DNA of 8,922 bases from Deltaproteobacteria bacterium (GCA_027061625.1 JAMOVF010000086.1:1-8922); one strand, 5' to 3'. Counted from the stretch's first letter, positions 1-8,700 are shown. Translations and numbers: made by a program. Notes: generated by a model from the sequence alone, not told the origin.

Positions 1-1253
1 AAAGAGGGCTGGAACAGGCAGAATCTGGCAAGGCACCTGAGATGGCAATGCCTGAGCCTGAAGCACCACCAGTTGAAGAACCGGTTAAGGAAGAAGTAGT
101 TGTAGAGAAAAAGGTTGAGCCTGAACAGGAAAAGCCAGAACCAGCGCCAGTTGCAGAGGAAAAACCTGCTCCAGAACCTGAGAAAAAAGCTGAGCCTGTC
201 AAGGAGGAAAAAACAGCTCCCAAACCCAAGGCTGCTCCTGCCAAGGCTGGTGTAGAGGGTCTGGAGGCCCCTGAGCTTCCAAAGGAAACTACGCCATTGA
301 GCGAGAGGGCTGGTTCAATATCTGAAGACCTTTATAAGGAGCCAGCAACGGGCCGAATTTATGAAGTTACTATTGGTGAAGATGAAAAGGCAATTACTGT
401 GGGCGGTAACGATACCCTGCCATTCCATCTATTTGAAGGTGATATGCCACATCCGCCCAGGACGGCCTATGAGGTGCTGGATTCACCTCCTGAGGAATGG
501 CCAGAGCCCCTGGCGCAATATTACTCAGACTGTTTTGAAGATCCTGTAAAGTGGGCACAAAAGTGCGTTAACGAGTTCGGGGCTGATGCCATTTGCCTCT
601 CTTTGGTAAGTACAGATCCAAATGGTATGAATAGGCCTTCTGATGAAGCAGCAAAAGTAGCCCAAACAGTGGTAGAAGCCGTTGATGTTCCAGTTATATT
701 GTGGGGATGCGGCAATGCTGAAAAGGACACTGAGACATTGAGAGAGGTCACAAGCCTGATTGGAAACAAGAAGGTGTGCCTCAGCCCGTTGACAGATGCC
801 AACTATCGTACACTGGGCGCTACGGCAATGGCATTCCAATTGCCGGTTGTGGCCTCAACACCCATTGATGTAAATTTGGCAAAGCAGCTGAATATTCTGC
901 TTGAAAACCTTGGCCTGCCTCTGGACCATATTTTGATGGACCCGTCCATTGGTGCAGTGGGATATGGCCTTGAATACACATATTCAGTAATGGAACGGAT
1001 CACTTTGGCTGCCCTTACCCAGCAGGATGAAAAGCTGGCAGTTCCCTTTATATGCAATCTTGGAAGGGAAGTCTGGAAGGCCAAGGAATGCCGTTTACCA
1101 ACAGACGATATTTTAGGGGATCAGGAAAGACGGGGCGTGATGATGGAGGCAATAACGGCTTCCTCACTGCTCCTCGCTGGCGGAGCCTTGATGATTATGA
1201 GGCATCCAAAGGCAGTGGCACTTACTGAGTCCCTGATTAAGGCGATGGTTTAA
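1..1253 (+). CDS. acsD: Corrinoid iron-sulfur protein small (delta) subunit, 5'-truncated
   Basis: This is the small subunit of the corrinoid iron-sulfur protein (CFeSP). It pairs with AcsC to carry the methyl group on cobalt between the AcsE methyltransferase and acetyl-CoA synthase in the cytoplasm. Counting from the ATG at 42, the TIM-barrel core starts near residue 99 with the family signatures VGGNDTLPFHLFEG (120-133), a WAQKCVNEFGAD segment, KQLNILLENLGLPLDHILMD (about 281-300) and DPSIGAVGYGLEY (300-312). It ends with the RHPKAV motif. The roughly 305-residue core is close to the Moorella protein (about 323 aa). Residues 1 to about 70 are a Pro/Glu/Lys/Ala-rich linker absent from the Moorella protein. 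The reading frame is open leftwards from 42 to the window edge (codons from base 3) and no good ribosome site precedes ATG 42, so I treat the gene as starting upstream. It is followed 10 bp later by acsB. Confidence 0.93.
   Translation, partial: RGLEQAESGKAPEMAMPEPEAPPVEEPVKEEVVVEKKVEPEQEKPEPAPVAEEKPAPEPEKKAEPVKEEKTAPKPKAAPAKAGVEGLEAPELPKETTPLSERAGSISEDLYKEPATGRIYEVTIGEDEKAITVGGNDTLPFHLFEGDMPHPPRTAYEVLDSPPEEWPEPLAQYYSDCFEDPVKWAQKCVNEFGADAICLSLVSTDPNGMNRPSDEAAKVAQTVVEAVDVPVILWGCGNAEKDTETLREVTSLIGNKKVCLSPLTDANYRTLGATAMAFQLPVVASTPIDVNLAKQLNILLENLGLPLDHILMDPSIGAVGYGLEYTYSVMERITLAALTQQDEKLAVPFICNLGREVWKAKECRLPTDDILGDQERRGVMMEAITASSLLLAGGALMIMRHPKAVALTESLIKAMV
51..251 (+). other. Pro/Glu/Lys/Ala-rich low-complexity linker coding segment in acsD
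   Basis: About 67 codons encode almost only Pro, Glu, Lys, Ala and Val in irregular PEPE, EEKPAPEPEKK and PKAAPAK-like runs. The segment has no predicted fold and resembles the flexible tethers found between domains of multi-domain carriers. The repeats are degenerate at DNA level (mixed gaa/gag, cca/cct codons), so this is selected amino-acid composition rather than a recent tandem duplication. It separates the conserved AcsD core from whatever is encoded left of the window. Confidence 0.8.
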
Positions 1254-1260
1254 GGAGGAG
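1252..1260 (+). promoter_or_regulatory. Shine-Dalgarno site of acsB
   Basis: AAGGAGGAG overlaps the acsD stop codon and lies 3 to 5 bases before the acsB ATG at 1264. The very strong match to the 16S anti-SD and the overlap with the upstream stop suggest translational coupling of acsD and acsB. Confidence 0.85.
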
Positions 1261-1263
1261 ACA

Positions 1264-3468
1264 ATGTCCAAAATAATTTGTTCAGCAGCAATCCGCGGGG
1301 CCCACAAGATTGTGGACATGGCTGAAGAAAAATATGAAGAGCTGCTCAAAAAACATGGCCCTGAGCATGAGGTTGCTTTTCCAAATACTGCATACTATTT
1401 GCCAATAATTTATTCCATGTTAGGCCTTCCTGTGAAGCAGCTAGGTGATATGAAAGAGGTATTCCAGGAATGCCGCAAATTGTTGCCGCCTCCAGTTAGC
1501 GAACATAATTGGCTCCCATATCTTGCCCCTGCTTTGGATGCAGGCATGGCCACTTTTTTTGCAGAAGAGATGTATGAGGCCATGAGATATATTGAAGATC
1601 CAGATTTTTATACAAAAACTGAAGATCCTCCTGAAGGGAAAATATGGCTTGGCGCTGCTGATGACATCGTCTTCAGGAAAAGGGGTGTGGAGTTCGTTGA
1701 CGGTACTGCTCCAGGCTTTGCAGCCATATTAGGAAGCCCCAAAGATCCTGAGACTGCTGCCAAAATAGCCCAAGAGCTCCAGGAAAAGAATCTTTATATC
1801 TTTATGCATGATCAGACAGATGGCATATATCTGCCTGAACAGCTTTTGAAGCAAAAGGTCCAAATAGGTTGGTCAACACGTTTGGTGCCTTTTGGCCCTA
1901 CTTACACTTCAGCAGTGTTTGCCATTGGGTTTGCATGCAGGGTAGCCCTGGCCTTTGGTGGTATTAAGCCAGGGGACTACAAAGGCAATCTTATTTATAA
2001 TAAGGACAGGACCTTTGCGTTTGTAATGGCCTTTGGCCCTGTTTCAGATGAATGGTATGCAAATGCTGCCGGTGCTATAAATTGGGGTTTCCCCACCATT
2101 TCAGACTGGGATATACCGCAGGTGCTGCCAACAGGTATATGCACCTATGAGCATGTGGTCAGCAATGTTCCCCATGATGAGATCGTGCAGAAGGCTATAG
2201 AGGTAAGGGGTCTCAAGGTTACTGTTAGCAAGATTGATATTCCCACATCCTACGGTCCAGCCTTTGAAGGTGAGCGCGTTAGAAAGGATGACCTCTATCT
2301 TGAATGTGGAGGCGGCCGTACCCTTGGTGTGGAACTCCTGGTTTCCAAGGAGATGGATGAGGTTCAGGACGGTTTGGTCACAGTGGAAGGCCCTGAGATG
2401 GATGAAGTAGAAGAAGGCGCAAAGCTGCCTTTGGCCATCCTAGTGGAAGTTGCCGGCCGCCAGATGCAGTCAGACTTTGAACCTATTCTTGAACGCCAGT
2501 TCCACCATTTGATCAACTATGCCCAGGGCATTATGCACATTGGGCAGCGTAATATCATGTGGCTGCGTGTGAGCAAAGCTGCCATTGAAAAAGGGTTTAA
2601 GTTTGAGCATATTGGCAGGATACTTCATGGTAAGCTTCATCAGGATTTTGGCGCTATCCTCGATAAGGTCCAAGTGAAGATCTACACCGTTGAAGACAAA
2701 GTTAAAGAAGTGCTTGAATTGGCCAAACAGGTATATGCAGCCAGGGATGAACGCCTTGGATCCATGACTGATGATACAGAAGAGATATTCTACTCTTGCA
2801 CATTGTGTCAGTCATTTGCACCAACTCACGTCTGCGTTATCACGCCTGAGCGTGTGGGAATGTGCGGTGCTTATAACTGGCTGGACGGCAAGGCATCTTA
2901 TGAAATCAATCCTACTGGCCCAAACCAGCCCATTGAAAAGGGTGAGCTAATTGACGAGCAGCTTGGCCAGTGGACTGGAGTGAATGAATATGTAAAACAG
3001 GCATCCCGCGGCAAGGTTGAGCGGGTAAGTGCCTATTCATTGATGGTAGATCCAATGACTGCCTGTGGATGCTTTGAGTGTATTGCTACTACGCTTCCAA
3101 TGTGCAACGGCATTATGCTGGTCAATCGTGATTATCTTGGCATGACTCCGAGCGGTATGAAATTTAGTACGTTGGCCGGCATGGTTGGCGGCGGACAGGT
3201 CACGCCTGGATTCCTTGGCGTTTCAAAGCATTATATATGCAGCCGTAAGTTTATGAAGGGCGATGGCGGACTCAAGAGGGTGGTCTGGATGCCTAAAATG
3301 CTCAAAGAAGAATTGAGGGAAAGGCTTGAAAAACGTGCAGAGGAAGAAGGGGTTCCCAACCTCTTGGATATGATTGCAGATGAAGAGGTTGGCACCACAG
3401 AAGACGAAGTCTTGAAATTCCTTCAGGAAAAAGGCCATCCAGCTTTGGAAATGGAAAGCTTGATGTAG
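1264..3468 (+). CDS. acsB: Acetyl-CoA synthase catalytic subunit (CODH/ACS alpha subunit)
   Basis: This enzyme condenses CO, a methyl group from the corrinoid protein and CoA into acetyl-CoA at the Ni-Ni-[4Fe-4S] A cluster, or runs the reverse cleavage. The 734 residues match the Moorella enzyme (729) in length. The protein includes the N-terminal domain (roughly residues 1-310) that in bacteria docks to CO dehydrogenase and which archaeal CdhC lacks. All A-cluster ligands are present with family spacing. C512, C515, C524 and C534 correspond to Moorella C506, C509, C518 and C528. The C601-G602-C603 motif (within DPMTACGCFEC) corresponds to C595-G596-C597 and should hold the distal nickel. Each is offset by exactly six residues, so there is no indel across the active domain. 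The start is fixed by the strong SD before ATG 1264. CO dehydrogenase (acsA), the usual partner, is not in the window. Nothing suggests damage. Confidence 0.98.
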   Translation: MSKIICSAAIRGAHKIVDMAEEKYEELLKKHGPEHEVAFPNTAYYLPIIYSMLGLPVKQLGDMKEVFQECRKLLPPPVSEHNWLPYLAPALDAGMATFFAEEMYEAMRYIEDPDFYTKTEDPPEGKIWLGAADDIVFRKRGVEFVDGTAPGFAAILGSPKDPETAAKIAQELQEKNLYIFMHDQTDGIYLPEQLLKQKVQIGWSTRLVPFGPTYTSAVFAIGFACRVALAFGGIKPGDYKGNLIYNKDRTFAFVMAFGPVSDEWYANAAGAINWGFPTISDWDIPQVLPTGICTYEHVVSNVPHDEIVQKAIEVRGLKVTVSKIDIPTSYGPAFEGERVRKDDLYLECGGGRTLGVELLVSKEMDEVQDGLVTVEGPEMDEVEEGAKLPLAILVEVAGRQMQSDFEPILERQFHHLINYAQGIMHIGQRNIMWLRVSKAAIEKGFKFEHIGRILHGKLHQDFGAILDKVQVKIYTVEDKVKEVLELAKQVYAARDERLGSMTDDTEEIFYSCTLCQSFAPTHVCVITPERVGMCGAYNWLDGKASYEINPTGPNQPIEKGELIDEQLGQWTGVNEYVKQASRGKVERVSAYSLMVDPMTACGCFECIATTLPMCNGIMLVNRDYLGMTPSGMKFSTLAGMVGGGQVTPGFLGVSKHYICSRKFMKGDGGLKRVVWMPKMLKEELRERLEKRAEEEGVPNLLDMIADEEVGTTEDEVLKFLQEKGHPALEMESLM

Positions 3469-3500
3469 GTAAGTGCATAAATTAGGGGTGAGGACATAAA
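3469..3500 (+). promoter_or_regulatory. acsB-acsC intergenic gap with Shine-Dalgarno site
   Basis: This 32-base gap is the longest between genes in the window. It contains GGGGTGAGG at 3485-3493, seven bases before the acsC ATG. I see no inverted repeat or T-run, so there is no terminator, and no convincing promoter boxes. The downstream genes are therefore probably cotranscribed. Confidence 0.7.
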
Positions 3501-4853
3501 ATGGCACTGACTGGAATCCAAATAATGAAAATGCTCCCCAAGAAAAACTGTGGGGAGTGCAATGTTCCTACTTGCTTGGCATTTGCCATGAAAGTGGCAG
3601 CAGGACAAGCAGATATTGCAGAATGCCCTTATGTATCTGATGAAGTCAAACAAAAGATTGGCGAGGCCTCTGCGCCGCCAATCCGTACAGTAACACTGGG
3701 CAGCGGGGATAATCAGGTGGTATTAGGTGGTGAAACATGCCTTTACCGCCATGAAAAACGGTTTGAACATCCCACTGCGTTTGCAGTGTTGATTGACACT
3801 TCAATGTCTGATGATGAGATAGAAGGCCGCATGGAGCGTTTTAATAACCTTAGGTATGAACGTGTAGGCCTAACTCTGAGGGCTGAAATGATTGCCTTGA
3901 AAGACTCAGATGGAGATGAGTCAAAATTCGTTTCTCTGGTTGAAAAGACCCGGGAAACCTGCCCAGATGCAGTGCTGATTCTCATTAGTCAGAATCCAGG
4001 AGTGCTGTCTGCTGGAGCCAAGGCATGCGGTGAGCACAAACCATTGCTTTATTGTGCAACAGCTGAAAATGCGGATCAAATGGCTGAGGTTGCAAAAGAA
4101 GTTGATTGCCCATTGGCAGTAAAAGGGGCCACTCTTGGGGAAACCGCAGACATTTCTGCCAAGCTTCAGGAAGCTGGCCTCAAGGACCTGGTCCTTGATA
4201 CAGGCGCTAGGACCATCAGGGGTCAATTTGAAGATCAGGTGGCTATAAGGCGTGCCAGCATAAAACATAAGTACCGTCCTGTAGGATTTCCGACTATATG
4301 TTTCCCGTGCGAAATGACCGAAGATCCATTAGCAGAATCACTAATAGCTTCTGTGCTCCTTGCAAAATATGCTGGGATACTTGTCTTTTCAGACCTGCAG
4401 GGAGAAACTCTTTTCCCTCTGCTTTTGGAACGCCTCAATATATATACAGATCCTCAGAGGCCAATGGTGGTTCAGGAAGATATCTACCCCATCAACGGCC
4501 CAGATGAAAATTCACCAGTCCTTATCACATGCAACTTCTCTCTTACCTACTTTATAGTTTCAGGAGAGATCGAGGGAAGCAAGGTGCCCTCCTGGCTACT
4601 TATTAAAGATACAGAAGGGCTGTCTGTACTTACTGCATGGGCTGCGGGTAAATTCAGTGCAGACTTGATTGCCTCCTTTGTCAAGAAGAGCGGCATTGAA
4701 GATAAGGTGAAACACCGGAGCCTAATCATTCCAGGATATTTGGCCTCTATAAAAGGAGAGCTTGAAGAAGAACTTCCAGATTGGAATATACAGATTGGGC
4801 CTAGAGAGGCAAGCCATCTTCCAGCGTATCTTAGGGATTGGCAACCTGCATAG
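3501..4853 (+). CDS. acsC: Corrinoid iron-sulfur protein large (gamma) subunit
   Basis: This is the large subunit of CFeSP, which binds the cobamide that accepts the methyl group from AcsE and delivers it to AcsB. The N-terminus has the [4Fe-4S] motif C17, C20, C25, C42 (KKNCGECNVPTC followed by ECPYVSD). That cluster supplies the low-potential electron for reductive reactivation of Co(II) to Co(I). A TIM-barrel domain follows (about residues 60-320). The C-terminal corrinoid-binding domain carries NFSLTYFIVSGEIEGSKVPS, GLSVLTAWAAGKF and the terminal IQIGPREAS motif, all characteristic of AcsC/CdhE. Its 450 residues compare with 446 in Moorella, so it is complete. The ATG at 3501 gives the MxLTGxxIxKxLPKKNCGEC start typical of the family and has a good SD. 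Its partner acsD lies upstream of acsB instead of beside it. Confidence 0.98.
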   Translation: MALTGIQIMKMLPKKNCGECNVPTCLAFAMKVAAGQADIAECPYVSDEVKQKIGEASAPPIRTVTLGSGDNQVVLGGETCLYRHEKRFEHPTAFAVLIDTSMSDDEIEGRMERFNNLRYERVGLTLRAEMIALKDSDGDESKFVSLVEKTRETCPDAVLILISQNPGVLSAGAKACGEHKPLLYCATAENADQMAEVAKEVDCPLAVKGATLGETADISAKLQEAGLKDLVLDTGARTIRGQFEDQVAIRRASIKHKYRPVGFPTICFPCEMTEDPLAESLIASVLLAKYAGILVFSDLQGETLFPLLLERLNIYTDPQRPMVVQEDIYPINGPDENSPVLITCNFSLTYFIVSGEIEGSKVPSWLLIKDTEGLSVLTAWAAGKFSADLIASFVKKSGIEDKVKHRSLIIPGYLASIKGELEEELPDWNIQIGPREASHLPAYLRDWQPA

Positions 4854-4857
4854 AATC

Positions 4858-4865
4858 AGGAGGAG
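4858..4865 (+). promoter_or_regulatory. Shine-Dalgarno site that fixes the acsE start
   Basis: AGGAGGAG lies eight bases before ATG 4874. It argues against the in-frame ATG at 4838, which sits inside the end of acsC, lacks a comparable site and would place this SD inside the coding sequence. Confidence 0.85.
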
Positions 4866-4873
4866 AAAACAGA

Positions 4874-5764
4874 ATGTACGTTCAGTGTATAGCTGAAAGC
4901 ATAAATATAATGGGCAAAAGGACTGGGGCTGCTATGAAAGAGCGGGATCCAGGCCCTATTGTATTGATGGCAAATGAAGAAGTGGCTGATGGTGCAGACT
5001 TCTTAGACCTTAATATTGGTCCTGCTAGAAAAGATGGCCCAGATCTGATGCCGTGGATTGTGAAGGTGGTTGAAGATGTAACAGATTGCCCCCTATCATT
5101 GGATACCACCAATGCAGATGCCTTGATAGCAGGCATAAAAGCTGCCAAACATCCTGAGCGTCATCTAATGAACTCCATCTCTTTGCAGCCCGAACGCATG
5201 GAAAAACTCATTCCTGTTGCTGCAGAGGCAGGTTGCTATGTGGTTGGGCTTCTATGGGGAGTTGATGGTATGCCCAGGGATTCCAATGAGAGGGCAGCCA
5301 TGACAGTTGACCTGACCATGGCAATGAATGAGGCAGGCATTCCCAATGAAAAGATTCTCATCGATCCCATAGCAACTCCTATCACATTGGGTTCTGACCA
5401 AGTTATGAGCGGACTTGAATTCATGGATATGCTCAAAGAAATTGCCCCTGGAGTAAAGTCTACAGTAGGACTTTCAAATGTTTCAAATGGGGTTTCCACA
5501 GAAAAGAGGCCTTACCTCAACAGGGCCTATCTGGCCATGCTTATGAAACATGGGATATGGTCTGCCATTGTTGACACATATGATCATGAACTGGTGGAAT
5601 TGGCCCATGGCGAGAGGCCTGAATTGGTCAAGCTGGTCCATGATATAATGGAGGATAAAGAACCTAATCCAGATGATCTGTCTCCCAAAGAACTGGAATA
5701 TTATAAGACCACCAGGGTGCTGATGGGCAAGACAATCTTTTCTGAATCTTGGTTGGAGCTATAG
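4874..5764 (+). CDS. acsE: 5-methyltetrahydrofolate:corrinoid/iron-sulfur protein methyltransferase
   Basis: This enzyme transfers the N5-methyl group of methyl-tetrahydrofolate to Co(I) of AcsCD, linking the methyl branch to acetyl-CoA synthesis. It is a pterin-binding TIM barrel related to dihydropteroate synthase and MetH. Visible landmarks are FLDLNIGPA, LDTTN with D77, MNSIS with N100, LIDPI with D164 and GLSNVSNG with N202. These match the folate-binding residues D75, N96, D160 and N199 of the Moorella enzyme. At 296 residues it is about 34 longer than the 262-residue Moorella protein. Most of the extra length is a charged insert near the C-terminus (about residues 240-272, HGERPELVKLVHD to LSPKELEYYK) before the conserved final helix LMGKTIFSESWL. 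The first residues, MYVQCIAESINIMGKR, correspond to the family start, which together with the SD supports ATG 4874. The stop codon TAG is followed immediately by the SD of the next gene. Confidence 0.95.
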   Translation: MYVQCIAESINIMGKRTGAAMKERDPGPIVLMANEEVADGADFLDLNIGPARKDGPDLMPWIVKVVEDVTDCPLSLDTTNADALIAGIKAAKHPERHLMNSISLQPERMEKLIPVAAEAGCYVVGLLWGVDGMPRDSNERAAMTVDLTMAMNEAGIPNEKILIDPIATPITLGSDQVMSGLEFMDMLKEIAPGVKSTVGLSNVSNGVSTEKRPYLNRAYLAMLMKHGIWSAIVDTYDHELVELAHGERPELVKLVHDIMEDKEPNPDDLSPKELEYYKTTRVLMGKTIFSESWLEL

Positions 5765-5782
5765 GGAGGGGTATGGTCTGAA
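5764..5782 (+). promoter_or_regulatory. Shine-Dalgarno site of the formate dehydrogenase fusion, with an intervening ATG-GTC-TGA
   Basis: GGGAGGGG at 5764-5771 starts on the last base of the acsE stop. The chosen ATG at 5783 is 11 bases downstream. An ATG at 5773 lies only one base from the SD and opens a two-codon reading (ATG GTC TGA, 5773-5781) ending just before the real start. It is probably too close to the SD to be used. Confidence 0.6.
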
Positions 5783-8700
5783 ATGGCTGGCCAGGACAAC
5801 GGAAACAATTCAAATGGTGCTGTTGTAAATCTGAAAATAGATGGAACAGAGATAACTGCCAGGGAAGGGGACACAATACTTGATGCAGCCAAGAGGGCAG
5901 GCATCAAGATACCGACTATGTGTTTCTTGCCCAGTGGTGAAGAGCCTAAACGCCCTTGTTTACTATGTTTGGTAGAAGTAGAAGGCAAGGGAAGGGTCAG
6001 GGCATGCAATACTTCTGTTTCTCCAGGAATGGTTGTTGAAACCAATAATAAAGAGTTGCAGGCCTATAGAAAACAGAGACTTCAAGAACTGGCAGCCACC
6101 CATTACGGAGATTGCCGTGCCCCTTGCAATCTTACTTGCCCAGGAGGCATTAACGTACAAGGCTACGTAAATCTTATTGCCAAAGGTGAGTATGAAGCAG
6201 CTCTCAGGCTTATCAAGGAAAAGCTTCCGTTGCCTGCATCAGTTGGCAGGGTTTGCCCCCGTTTTTGCGAGACTCGCTGCCGCAGAATTCTTATAGACGA
6301 ATCTGTTTCTATTAACCATTTAAAGAGATTTGTTGCCGATTATGGTCTTGAACATGGTTTTGCTGAGACTGTTGATGCAGAACCTACGGGTAAAAAGGTA
6401 GCTGTTATTGGGGGAGGCCCAGCTGGACTGTCAGCAGCCTATTATCTCCGCAAGCTCGGCCATGAGGTCACAATATTTGAAGCAGCAGACAAGCTGGGAG
6501 GGCTTCTTCGGTATGGAATCCCTGGCTATAAACTGCCAAAGCGTCCTTTGGATAAAGAGATTCAGACAATCCTCAACCTAGGAGTCCATGTAAAGACCAA
6601 AAAGAGATGGGGCGAAGACTTTGTGCTTCAAGACCTTAAAGATCAGGGTTATGGAGCAATTTTCATAGCTACTGGACTGCCCAGGCAAAAGACCTTAGAT
6701 GTGGAAGGGCATGAATATACCCTGGATGGATTGCGCTTTTTGAAGCAGGTAAATACAGGCGAGGCCCCTGAGATTGGCAAGAAGGTGCTTATTATAGGCG
6801 GTGGTGACGTTGCCGTGGACAGCGCAAGGTCAGCGCGCAGGCTTGGGGCAGAAGATGTGACTGTTATTTTTCCCAGGTCCAGGGTGGAGTTGGCTGCACA
6901 TCAAAGAGATATAGAAGAGGCTGAAAAAGAAGGGGTGCAATTCTTTTTAATGGCCATGCCCATGCGAATTACTAAGGATGATGGCACTGTAAAAGTGGAA
7001 ATGGCTAGAACAGTCCTTGGCGAGCCTGATGAACGGGGCATTCGCCATCCGGTTCCTATGCCTGGTTCAAGGCTTGTATGGGAAGGAGACACTGTGCTTG
7101 CCGCTCTAGGCCAGGAAGGAGATCCCAGTTTCCAGGCTTTTGGCGAAATTGAGGCCTCAATAAAATTAACCCCAAAAAACAACATCAAATCCAATCCCTC
7201 CAATATGAAAACCAATGTGGAAGGCATATATGCTGGGGGTGATGTTTCCACTGGATCAAGATCTGTAATTCAAGCTGTTTCTGCTGGAAGGCGCGCAGCC
7301 TATGCCATACATGAATATTTAATGCACGAGAAGGCAGGAATCGCAGAGCCGAGGTTCAATTTTTCAAAAGGTAAACGTTTTGAAGATGTGGATATGCACA
7401 ATTTCGATGGCGCTTCCTTAAAATTAAGCGAGAGCATGCCTGCCAGGCCTCCTGAAAGAAGGGTAGGGGATTTTGATCAAATAGAGCTTGGTTTCACAGA
7501 GGAAATGGCCCAAAAAGAGGCCAGCCGCTGCCTTGAATGTGGCTGTCTAGGCCTCTCTAAGTGCACATACCGTGAACTATGTGTTGATTTCAAGGTCATG
7601 GCATCAAAATCGCCATCCAAATTGATATATAAGATTGATGAATCGCATCCCTTTATAGTGGTTGATCCAAATAAATGCGTGGCATGTTCAAGGTGTGAGC
7701 GCTCTTGCCAGTATGGAGCCTTGGAACTCTCCTTTTCTGAAGATCAAGAAAATCACACTTTGCAAGATATATCCATTAAACTGAATGAAAAATGTGTTTC
7801 TTGCGGGGCATGCGTAGATGCCTGTCCAACAGGGGCATTGACTAAAAAAGAAATGGTCGCGCCTTTGTGGCCTGCCCAGGTTGAGACAATCAACAGCGTC
7901 TGTACCTATTGCGGCACTGGCTGCAATGTTCAGGTTGTGGTCAAACATGGGTCCATCTTAGAAATAAAGGCAGATGAGAATGGTCCTCCTAACTGGGGCC
8001 AGTTATGTGTAAAAGGGCGGTTTGGTTATACTTTTTACAGGCATCCAGACAGGCTGACCAAGCCTTTATTGCGGGACAGCTTGGATGAACCTTTTAGGGA
8101 AGTTAACTGGGATGATGCCCTTAAAGTCATTGCAGAAAAATTTTCTCAAATCAAAAAGAATCATGGGGCAGACGCCATTGGCATACTTTCTTCATCACGC
8201 TGCTCCAATGAAGAGAACTTCCTGCTTCAGAAGCTGGCCAGGGCAGTAATAGGGACAAACAACGTTGACAACTGTGCCCGGGTCTGACACGCTCCTTCAG
8301 TCAGCGGTCTGCTGGCTACACTGGGAAGCGGCGCAGCTACAACACCTTTTGAACAGATACCAGGCACTGATTGCCTCTTGATTTGCGGTTCGAATACCAC
8401 CGAAGCCCATCCAATAGTGGGGCTTAAGGTAAAACAGGCAGTTAAAGAGGGTGCAAAGCTGGTGGTTATAGATCCCCGGGTTACAGAAGTAGCGGCCTTA
8501 GCAAAGGAATCTGGGGGCATCCATCTACAGATAAGGCCTGGTTCCAATATCCCGCTTTTAAATTCCATGCTTCACATTATTTTGGAAGAAGGCCTCTATA
8601 ATGAAGAATTTGTAAAAGAGCGCACTGAAAATATGGAGGCGGTTAAGGAGCATGTAAAGGAATATCCTCCTGAACGTGTGGCTGAAGCAGCAGGAGTGGA

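Noticed and set aside
42..44. ATG 42 as the true start of acsD
   Set aside because: The frame is open to the left edge, no good Shine-Dalgarno precedes it, and the codons before it continue the same kind of hydrophilic sequence. It cannot be excluded, but a start left of the window is more likely.
51..251. DNA tandem repeat or CRISPR-like array in the early acsD region
   Set aside because: Repetition is only in amino-acid composition; codons vary and there is no fixed repeat unit or spacer length.
3921..4268. 115-codon minus-strand reading frame opposite acsC, and similar antisense frames of about 60-116 codons elsewhere
   Set aside because: All lie opposite well-conserved genes, show no recognisable family or SD, and have composition expected of the complement of real coding sequence.
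4838..4840. ATG 4838 as the acsE start
   Set aside because: It lies inside acsC, adds 12 residues with no family similarity and has no comparable SD. ATG 4874 has AGGAGGAG at eight bases and gives the conserved N-terminus.
5773..5781. ATG GTC TGA mini-frame as a regulatory leader peptide
   Set aside because: Its ATG is one base from the SD, which is too close for efficient initiation, and two codons give no sign of attenuation structure.
8285..8287. TGA as a real stop, making fdhA a pseudogene or truncated gene
   Set aside because: It sits exactly at the catalytic Sec/Cys site, the downstream frame is open and conserved, and a SECIS hairpin follows at the right distance.
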